Source of the DNA: Rhynchopus sp. YZ270_cl-10
Taxonomy: Eukaryota; Euglenozoa; Diplonemea; Diplonemida; Diplonemidae
DNA length: 64,000 nt
Direction of reading: 5' to 3'
Assembly: GCA_964035575.1 (NCBI GenBank)
Contig: OZ037894.1
Location: 62,001 to 126,000 of the forward strand
The notes below the pieces were generated by a model. It had not been told where the DNA came from and ran no database searches. It saw nothing but the letters and a program-made list of their open reading frames with translations. Below, piece by piece: positions 52,343 to 60,108 of the stretch (position 1 is its first letter; each line of letters starts with the position of its first letter). The position numbers and the translations under genes are program-made.

Positions 52343-52780
52343 ATGATCAGTTACCGAGATACAACCACTGGTCGACAACCACTAGAAAAGGAAAATCAGC
52401 TGAAAAGAAAACGTAAACGGGATATTCTAACTTGTATCTGGCGTAATAAAAAACGGCGTCCACGTATCAAGTTCCACTTTGGGAAACAGAAGCAGCAGTT
52501 CGACAGCGTCAGTTGTGGTGTGTTTGCGCTGCTGAATGCCGCTGAACTTGTTCTCATGAACACCGATATGTTGCAGCGCAACACTGACCTGGACAAAATG
52601 GAGTGTCTGAAGTTCCTAGGGAAAGGCAGGAACGAGAACTCGTGGCAGGGACAAACATTTCCCGAGGTGCTTGAGATGCGTGAACGGCTCAAGTTCCTCT
52701 ACTCCTACCCTCTACACCTGAAGGTTATCGAAGTCTTGTTGGCCGATCTTCAGCATTATTGGGCACTAAATTTAAGATAA
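52343..52780 (+). CDS. C48/Ulp1-like cysteine protease C-terminal fragment
   Basis: A 145-codon ORF. After a basic start, KQKQQFDSVSCGVFALLNAA matches the oxyanion-Gln and catalytic-Cys region of Ulp1/SENP-type proteases (Q-x5-CG-x-F). A helical C-terminal part follows. The His and Asp/Asn of the triad would lie upstream and are not visible, so this is the end of a longer gene or a relic. Such domains occur in host deSUMOylases and also in several transposon types, and the sequence does not settle which. Confidence 0.5.
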   Translation: MISYRDTTTGRQPLEKENQLKRKRKRDILTCIWRNKKRRPRIKFHFGKQKQQFDSVSCGVFALLNAAELVLMNTDMLQRNTDLDKMECLKFLGKGRNENSWQGQTFPEVLEMRERLKFLYSYPLHLKVIEVLLADLQHYWALNLR

Positions 52781-52876
52781 GAGAGCAGGAGAAGCATGCA
52801 GAAAACAAAAAAAATTACCACTTACGCACACGTACACACACTTACGCACAACTGAGTACAACTGACCAAAACTGAG

Positions 52877-52934
52877 CACAATTACACCACAATTACACCA
52901 CAATTACAGCACAATTACAGCACAATTACAGCGG
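52877..52934 (+). repeat. 12-bp tandem repeat (cacaattacacc / cacaattacagc)
   Basis: Five consecutive 12-bp units lie between two convergent genes; the last base of the unit switches from c to g midway. Confidence 0.8.
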
Positions 52935-52958
52935 CCCAAAACGGTACAATTAATCGAC

Positions 52959-52964
52959 TTTATT
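52959..52964 (-). terminator. AATAAA polyadenylation signal candidate
   Basis: AATAAA on the minus strand, 21 nt after the stop codon at 52985. Confidence 0.5.
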
Positions 52965-52984
52965 TACGAGACATGCCATGAGCA

Positions 52985-54351
52985 TTAACTTTTGCGAGGC
53001 CTTAGTTCGCTCGGATCTACCTTTTTCTGAATTGCATCCGACGTCCATTCTGTCGGTGGAGGCAACTCACGCTCCGGGATCTCACGCTTCAGTATCTCAG
53101 CACGGATGCACGCCATCATCTGCACGAACCAGAGTCTGTTGTCAGGATCCAGTAGGCTCACTCCGTAGTTCTCACCAGGTTTCAACGCACTCTTCGGGAC
53201 GTACTCGACCTGTCAAAACAAAGAGTATGAAGTATACAATAAAAAATAATATTCACGACAGAATTGAACTCTGTGAAGTAATAATAAAAGCTTTCTTAAG
53301 CGTTGAGGACAACCTGCGTCTAAACCTTTTGATTCGTGAAGCACAAAGGCTTCGATCGACACGGCGACAGATCTCCACCCGTGGGGTAGAGTAATTTTGT
53401 TGATACGGGGGGGAAAAGGCAAGTTGATACCTGCAGCTTGGGATCTGGGATGACACCCTTCTCGCACACGTCCTCGATCTGCGCTGCGGTCATATCCAGC
53501 TTGAAGAAGGCAACCATGTGGTCGATCAGGCGGACTGCGTACACCTCACATGGCTCATACTTTCTCTTCTTGTTCCGGTAGTGCGCTGAAATCATCTCCC
53601 CGATGATTTGAGCAGCAGAGCTCTCCAGCATCCCCTTAGTCACTTTCAGCTTGTCTGTTTTGTCCTTCGGCAGTTTGTCCTCCCAGATGAACACAATTTG
53701 ATGTGATGCTTCGCTGTGGCGTTTTGCTACGTAAACGTCAGCCTCGCTGTTGATCGGCATCCCGGCAAACTTGAAATCGATTGGTTGGCAGGTGATCGTG
53801 AACCCCTCCCTATCGAACCCACATAAGATTATCAGTCGCATGGCCAACACACCCGGGAACTTCTCCGAAGCTTCAGACAACTTCTCCGAAGCTTCAGACA
53901 CTACCTGGGTTTCATCGGGAAGGAGGACTTGCTGCAGCTTTACGAAGGTGCTTTCCACACTTTCCTCCAGGAATGGGCGTGCAACTTCATGATAATCGTC
54001 CAGGTCCAGCTTCCACTCTCCGTTGAGGATGTCGTCCCTTCTGGCAGGGCACTTGGCAAACACTCTCTCTGCCGGGAACAAGTCGATGTTCTGGAGGCAG
54101 TCCTCGGTTACCCCGAGATCACTGAACCGCAGGTCGCAAAAGGATTCCGCCCAGCCAAGGTGCCACTTGCTAGTGGGGTGAAGTCCGTCCCCCTCCGGCT
54201 TCCTAAAGTGAGTCAGGTCGATGCTCTTCTGTGACAACACCGAGCTAACTGAGAACGACCGCACAACAGGTGATGATAACCTGATGATACGTGCGAATGG
54301 GTTCCGATGCATTGTGTTTGTGTTGGTAAACCTGTAGTGGGTCTGTGTCAT
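52985..54351 (-). CDS. Two-exon gene, PD-(D/E)XK nuclease-like, possible mitochondrial leader
   Basis: Exon 1 is 54351-53431 and ends CTGCAG before GTATCA. The acceptor is TTGACAG at 53210, and exon 2 is 53209-52985 in the same phase, giving 381 aa. The 221-nt intron is GT-AG. A second Met at 54312 starts MHRNPFARIIRLSSPVVRSF, an Arg/Ser-rich, acid-free stretch typical of mitochondrial targeting. In the core, NSEADVYVAK, IVFIWEDKL and SSAAQIIGEM give Asp205, Glu224-x-Lys226 and Gln248 in the order of PD-(D/E)XK nucleases. That fold also occurs in Crinkler-type effectors and in element-borne nucleases. A duplicated SEASEKLSEASEKF lies before the core. The fold call rests only on motif order. 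Confidence 0.55.
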
Positions 54352-54455
54352 GTATAGGAGAGAGGTAGAGGAGGGCAGGCCTCAGCCTAACTCCCGGGCC
54401 TCAGCCAAAACCATCGTTCTATTTGAAAGGAAAAAAAAAAAAAGAGAGAGAGAGA

Positions 54456-55416
54456 GGGGTGGCATCAAAACAAAAAACGCGGACAATGTCCGCGTTTTTT
54501 GGGGGGGGAGGGGGGGGGTCTGAAATTCCAGAAAACGCGGACATTTTGGGGTTTTTTTTTCCTCGAAATTTTTTTTCTTCACTGGGGTCGTACACGATTT
54601 TGACCAAAATTTATAAAAACTCGTCCATTTCGGCAAATTGACCCCACCACAGAACCGGCGGATTCAGGAAATGCAAATGCCGGTGTTTTCGGGCAAAATA
54701 AAAAATACAAGATGCCCGCGTTTTTTTGCAAAATGTACACGAATGGGGGGCCCTTAAACCCCTGCTACCATGTGCTTCTACAGGCAAACACTTGGACCCC
54801 TTTACCTTACACTGACGGGTTTTGACCAAAATCAAGAACTTGTCCATTTTGGCAAATTGACCCCACCACAGAACGGACGGATTCCGGAAATGCAAATGCC
54901 GGTGTTTTTGCACATTTTCATGGTTTCAGCATCAGAGAGAGAAAATCTGGGTTGTGGGATTTACCTTGGCCCCTTTACCTTACACTCATTTTGACCAAAA
55001 CCAAGAACTTGGCCATTTCGGCAAATTGACCCCACCACAGCGCGGACAGATCCCGGAAATGCCAATCGCGGCATGTTTTGGGGCTGAAAAATTTTCACCT
55101 GAAATTTTTTTCAGCAGCATTTTTTGGCCGAAAATGGGCCCCACGTATTAGTGACCGGGCTCATATTTTCAAAAATTTAAGTGGTCAAAAAATTGTCCAA
55201 TTTTCGAGATTGACCCCACCACTTTCTGGACGGATTCCGGAAATGCCAAAAAACTGTGTTTTGGGTCACGAATTTGCACCCCGTCACCCAAAAACCAGCA
55301 AAAAATAGGGGGAAAAAAAACAAAAAAATGTCCGCGTTTTGGGGGGGGGAGGGGGGGGGTCTGAAATTCCCCAAAAACGCGGACATTGTCCGCGTTTTTT
55401 GTTTTGATGCCACCCC
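54456..55416. mobile_element. 961-bp element with palindromic terminal inverted repeats
   Basis: The ends are about 48-bp inverted repeats beginning GGGGTGGCATC. Each contains a perfect palindrome (ACGCGGACA-N-TGTCCGCGT at 54477-54495 and 55377-55395). Inside the ends, a G-rich segment (GGGGGGGGAGGGGGGGGG then TCTGAAATTCC) lies in direct orientation on both sides. Four copies of an 80-bp repeat fill the middle. There is no coding capacity. Flanking agagag on both sides may be a target duplication, but the left side is low-complexity. I infer a non-autonomous foldback or MITE-type DNA element. Confidence 0.65.
54617..55262 (+). repeat. Four tandem copies of an 80-bp repeat inside the element
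   Basis: Copies are at about 54617-54694, 54832-54910, 54989-55080 and 55183-55262. Shared blocks are ttttgaccaaaa, tccatttYggcaaattgacc, ccaccac and ggaaatgc. The middle pair also share cctttaccttacact upstream, so the unit is about 160-170 bp. Confidence 0.75.
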
Positions 55417-55960
55417 AGAGAGAAAAGTGATTTTTACTAGTGCTTCCCGAGCTTTCTCCGCTGACAAGCTAGTCACAGGAAGAAGAAGATCAAAACTCGG
55501 TCGAGCCCCAGCTCAAGTTGGGGGCCTCCGGCGGAATGCGAGAACTCCTCGGTTATCCAACGGCGGAGTTCGGCACTTCATTGATATTTGCACCAGGCAC
55601 ACATGGTGCACGAATTATCAGTAACCTACAACAACCCATCTTTTTTTTTAAAAATTACTTGTTGCAAAAATGTGAAAGGGGGAAAATAAACTGTTTCCTT
55701 GCATAAATTGAAACTTTCAGTAGATTGGTTTCGAACTTTTACCCTGTTTCAGTCTTAAGAATTATACAGTAGTATTCAAAAGGGTAGACATCTTCAGTAA
55801 TTCCCCTTTATATGGTGGGTGAAAGTTATGAAACCGATGTTCGTGTGAACATTTGGTACCTTCTACTAAAGCCTTCAGGGATTACGCAGCTCCCCCAAAA
55901 ATAAAAAAAGTACGTATGGATTTTCAACACGTACAATTCTAAGCAAAAACAATTAAAAAC

Positions 55961-55980
55961 CGCGCGCGCTTCGCGCGCGC
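55961..55980. repeat. GC hairpin like that of the satellite
   Basis: GCGCGC-TTC-GCGCGC with extra CG on each side, embedded in AT-rich DNA. The same core is present in every module 2 of the array at 4-20 kb. Confidence 0.7.
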
Positions 55981-56248
55981 TCTCCCTGGCAAAGTTGGTT
56001 GAGAAGGGCTGTGAAAGTTCGAAGAACTGGAGAAATCATCAGTCATGGCACCCAAATGTTCCTGGCGAAGCCACGGTACGCAACATTTCTAAAAATTGCG
56101 CCTAAAATTGCCTATTATGTCAGGGGAAGGGTGTACTGCAATCTAGCGCCGCAGGCGCACGGTACACTACTTTTTTTTCTTTCGCCATGCTGCATGCTCC
56201 ATTTCCGGTAAAATAGAAAATTGTCTCCTACAAATAGAATTCTGTAGG

Positions 56249-56292
56249 GGGTAGGTGAGAGGTGGGGGCGGAGCCCCACCCCTCACCTACCC
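56249..56292. repeat. 19-bp inverted repeat, one mismatch
   Basis: Arms GGGTAGGTGAGAGGTGGGG and CCCCACCCCTCACCTACCC with a 6-nt loop. Confidence 0.75.
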
Positions 56293-56318
56293 CACCCCAG
56301 CCCCAATCCAAAACCCAA

Positions 56319-56398
56319 ATTACCTACGTATGGACACGTATGGACACGTATGGATTCCACCTTTTCAAAAACAATTCACGTATGGATTTCCATACGTT
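56319..56398. repeat. Cluster of ACGTATGGA repeats
   Basis: ACGTATGGA occurs in tandem with 11-bp spacing (about 56326, 56337, 56348) and again near 56378. It is followed by the inverse TCCATACGT. A single copy lies near 55912. Confidence 0.65.
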
Positions 56399-56778
56399 CC
56401 ACACGTGGAGCGTAATCCCTGACCAAGACCTCGTCTGCAGAAAGCTTTCTTCTCTTTGGTGGGTTCTCGTCCAATGTAGTGTCCACATCCACGTGTAGCT
56501 TCGACATGGTTTCTATTTAGTGTGCTGGTGGTTGGTGTGTTTTCTCTCTAAATTGAGGGGTAATAAAATGGCAATTTGGCGCCTGTTTTGGACGCCTAAC
56601 ATATTTGGAGCACTTGTATACCGCAGAACCTGACAACACGACTTTAACGGCACATCGGACGGCACACCATGCAAGGCGCAAACCCCAAGCTACTACATGT
56701 GTGGAGGGACCTGCCGGAGCCCTAGAGCGACGCCAGCCTTTGTGGTGAGGCCGCATCGATCATGAACACCTTGCCTCC

Positions 56779-57573
56779 GTGCAAAGGCTGTGTACGAAAA
56801 GCAATGGTCGAGTGCTGCAGGCACCACAACCTAAAGGAGAAGCGCACGACGCCGTCTGTGGAACACGTGATGAGCAACTCCCAGGGACCCCAAGCATCAG
56901 GGTCCCTGGGAGTTGCTCATTCGACTACTCGGAGGCACTCGCCGCCTCTGGATCTGGCCTGAGCAGAACGGCGAGGGGTGCGATGGAAGAGGTGGCGGAA
57001 AGCCTGGAGGAGAGGTTGCAGCAGGTTGCAGAACTTGATTGGGTTTGCGCTGTTACGCTGCTGACCCCCGAGGTGATGTTTGACGCTCCACCTGCCGACA
57101 ACGGTAACCCCACCGACAAGTCGAAGGAGAAGTTCCTCAGCGGCTTTCTGGAGTCATCCTTGCGGGACAAGGACTTCAGGAAGAGCAGTGGGGTGGCTGA
57201 AGAAGGTACGTTCTTTAAATTGATTTCATTGTTTGCAACAAACATTCAACAAAAATAGGTACTGGGTCCTGAGATTGCGCCCGTGTAGGTGCAGAGCTGC
57301 TGATGCTCAACACGCAGGCGGGGTTCTGGGATGATGACGCCTTGTGGGAGACAGCATGGATAGTGAAACCCGAGGAGTGGTGGAGGATGGCCAAGAAGCT
57401 GCACAAATCTTCCGTCTTGACAAATGTTGGGATAAGGTACTCTCGATTCAGGGACAACGTCTTATCCTCGTTTGAATAGCGTGCTCAAGTCGGGATTCAA
57501 CTGCACGGTGCAGACGTATCCTCAGATCGCTTCTCTTCTGAAAGAGAATAAAATTAAGGGAAAACCCCCTTAG
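56779..57573 (+). CDS. Intron-containing plus-strand gene of unknown function
   Basis: The frame has a GTG at 56779 and its first ATG near 56983 (MEEVAESLEERLQQ), so the 5' exon boundary is uncertain. The clear part reads EEVAESLEERLQQVAELDWV through KFLSGFLESSLRDKD. A GT-AG intron (57206-57288, 83 nt; gaag/GTACGT and GTGTAG) joins to GAELLMLNTQAGFWDDDALW. Without further splicing the frame stops at 57477-57479. A second, 43-nt intron (57437-57479) is possible and would extend the frame to a stop at 57571. No family was recognised. It is the only intron-bearing gene on the plus strand here. Confidence 0.5.
56870..56920. repeat. 21-bp perfect hairpin within the gene's 5' part
   Basis: Arms 56870-56890 (starts ATGAGCAACTCCC) and 56900-56920 (ends GGGAGTTGCTCAT) with a 9-nt loop (caagcatca). 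There are no mismatches. Confidence 0.9.
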
Positions 57574-57960
57574 GCCGTCTTCAACAAATCTTAACGTACA
57601 CTCTGTTCATTCCAATAACGGGGTAAAAAAATCGCGGGGAAAAATGGGGGGTTGAATGAAAGTTTTGGTATTTTTACTTTGCTCTTTTTTTTGGTGGTCT
57701 GTAAAAATGTACTATTTGCTTTTTTGTAGCTTTTGTGTTTTAGATCCATGACCAAAGCGACGTGCGGAACCTATGAATAGGCTATGCGACTTACCAATTC
57801 AGTGGTCTTATCAGGAATCTTGGGAAGGAGGGACCACGAGAAATAATTGAATATGTTTCGATAACGTCGGGCAGGCCTCATGTGAGAACTCACAAACCCT
57901 TCACCTGCACTGGACGTACGCCCCTGCTGGACAAACAAAAACAAAAGAAAAGCTTAATAA

Positions 57961-57998
57961 GATGAACCTAAGCCTATCCTCTCGTGCTTCGTCACCTT
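57961..57998 (-). promoter_or_regulatory. Recurrent inter-gene motif, copy 7
   Basis: The minus strand has AAGGTGACGAAGCACGAGAG, then GATAGGCTTAGGTTCATCTT. It is closest to copy 5 at 40288. Confidence 0.45.
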
Positions 57999-58295
57999 GC
58001 GACGAAAAAAATTGGGCTAAGCAAGACAAATGTGCAAAAGCAGGGGTATCTCAATCACCACCCACTGATTATGCAAAAAGGGGGGGGGGGAACGATGTAT
58101 TCACCTCACCTCCACCATTCTTGTTTAGCAGCATTTCCTTCTTCAAATGAAGACATAAAAACCCAAGGAAATTATGAGCAACTACTGCATCATATTTGGT
58201 GATACTGGTGGAACGGTACGAACTAGTGGTCGGCACGTGCACAGGTTGCGCAGTGGAGGCAAATAAAAGTTAGAAAAAAGAGGGTAAATTTTTGC

Positions 58296-58328
58296 GATGA
58301 ACCTCAGCCTCTTGCGTGTGGCCACCTT
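58296..58328 (-). promoter_or_regulatory. Recurrent inter-gene motif, copy 8
   Basis: The minus strand has AAAGGTGGCCACACGCAAGA followed by GGCTGAGGTTCATCG. Confidence 0.45.
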
Positions 58329-59522
58329 TAAAATAAGGGAAAAAATGAAAACAAAAGTACTCTGGTGAACCATTGATGTTACCTTCCCATGCCTGCGCAA
58401 CTATGCGACAAAACACAAAAAAAGACAACTGGAATAGTTCAGTGTTCAGAGTCATAGGAAAAAAACGGGGGAGGGAATTATCTGAAAGATGAATGGGTCA
58501 CACACAGTTAAATATCTTTCAGGCTTTAACAAAGGCAACAAGAAAATGGGGGGCAGGGCAAAAAATACCCATTTGTATGTATTCCGTGACTGTGGTGGTG
58601 GTGGGACGGAAGTGTATTCCTTCCTTGACTAGAATCAAGCCTGCATGAGATTCGCTAAAGATTTGCAATAATGTTTTTTTTTCCTTTTTTTTTTTTGCTT
58701 TTTTTTTCTTCTGTTGAATTTGGCGTCGTTTGCTTTGTTCTACTGAGAGTCCCCAAAGGGACTCTGGTTCATTTTCTTGTAAACAAATCCAAAAATGGTT
58801 CTTCAAACACGCGAACGGGTTGTACCAACGTGAGTAAAATGGGAATGTGGTTCGGTTGGGAAGAGGGGGGTCCACAGTATTCTTTTGTTCATTTGTTCCT
58901 CGCATTTATTTTCTTTTTGCAAACTTGATTGCAGCAGTGGATACAACCATGAGGCTGTGTTCCACTTACTTTTTCGAACACTTGCAGCGAAACATGAGCA
59001 CCACTTGAGAGTGCAGTTCGCACAACAACAAAAAAGCCAACCAAGCATGATATGCGCATTCATATTCGTAAGTGCGGAACTGCAACGCAGCACCACTTTA
59101 AAAAAAAAAATGGGGGGGAAGAAGAAAAAAATGTGCCTTGGCAAGCACAACAGAGGTTCTTTTCTGAGCTGGCAAAGGGTGTCAGTCTTGTTCACTGCCA
59201 GATTAGAAACCCATCCTTTTGTGACAAAGCTTTAGGAGAGTCTTTGAACTTTCTTGCAACATCAGGCTGGGAAGGGCCGAGAAGAGGGAAAGAAACAGAA
59301 AGCGGAAAATACAACGTATCAGCAGGAATCTACCCTGGCTGGAGGCTCAGATACCTTGCATTTTGCCTCGGACCTTCCCGCCGTCAGTTCAATGTTTTTT
59401 TTTTCCCCCTCCCTTTGGTGGTATTAGTGTAGACACCCGAGGAGCTACACAATATTTTCTCTTTTCTTTATATTCAGTCCCGTCTGTGACAAAAACAGAC
59501 GTCCAGAGGTGGTACCACACAT

Positions 59523-59785
59523 GGTGATGATGTTACTAGGGTTTTTGGTGATAAAACATGCTATATTACAATGTCATGTTATTTTATAACATGCCATTTG
59601 ACATGCATATGACATGTTACGCATGTAAAATGACGTGGTGTATGTACTAAAATCAAAAATTCGACCCCTGGGTTGGGTCTTGGGCACCAAAAACGCAAAA
59701 ATAGGGTGTTTCGGTAATGTGACATGAAGCATGTCACATTACCGAACATAACATGCTTCAAAGTAACCTTAGTAACATCATCACC
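59523..59785. mobile_element. 263-bp MITE-like element with nested palindromes
   Basis: Terminal inverted repeats GGTGATGATGTTACTAGGG and CCTTAGTAACATCATCACC differ at one position. The interior is made of ACATG/CATGT palindromes, including CATGTTAT-ttt-ATAACATG and a 17-bp hairpin at 59710-59746 (starts TTCGGTAATG, loop aag). It has no coding capacity. Confidence 0.65.
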
Positions 59786-59856
59786 GTGCAAGCCAGGTGG
59801 TGGGGGAGGGGGAGAGAAAGGGGGAGATTTACAACACAGTAGTAAGACATGTAATA

Positions 59857-60063
59857 TTGGCGACCAAAAAAGTCGTCACTTGCAAAAAAACCCCCAAAAT
59901 CCCCCAATACTACACGGTGGTCATTTTGATGTGGGAGAGCGTCAAAAGTGGACGAAAATACTGGTTGAGAATTGCTATCCCGCGGGAGAGCGTACGCTCT
60001 CCCAAAAAAACGTCAAATTTTGACACTCTCCCGCTCAAACTGGCCACCGTGTATGGTCGCCAA
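59857..60063. mobile_element. 207-bp inverted-repeat element near the EGF gene's 3' end
   Basis: The ends are TTGGCGACC and GGTCGCCAA. Further in, acacggtggtcattttgatg on the left matches the complement of the right arm (tttgagcgg... type), and gggagagcgtcaaaa matches ttttgacactctccc. A perfect 20-bp palindrome (GGGAGAGCGTACGCTCTCCC) lies at 59984-60003. I infer a foldback-type non-autonomous element. Confidence 0.6.
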
Positions 60064-60108
60064 GTTTCTTGTCCTACTGTATCTTAATCATTTGTTATAT
60101 AAACCCGG

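Larger units (their letters stand above)
55417..56778. other. Spacer with palindromes and short repeats
   Basis: No coding frame is convincing. Three structured items are listed separately (55961, 56249, 56319). Confidence 0.55.
57574..59522. other. 2-kb spacer without a supported gene
   Basis: It holds two recurrent-motif copies and long T/pyrimidine tracts near 58670-58710. ORFs are short and follow simple sequence. Confidence 0.55.

Noticed and set aside
58671-59432. Plus- and minus-strand ORFs in the 58.5-59.4 kb spacer
   Set aside because: They are Phe/Lys runs from T/A tracts with no domain, leader or splice support.
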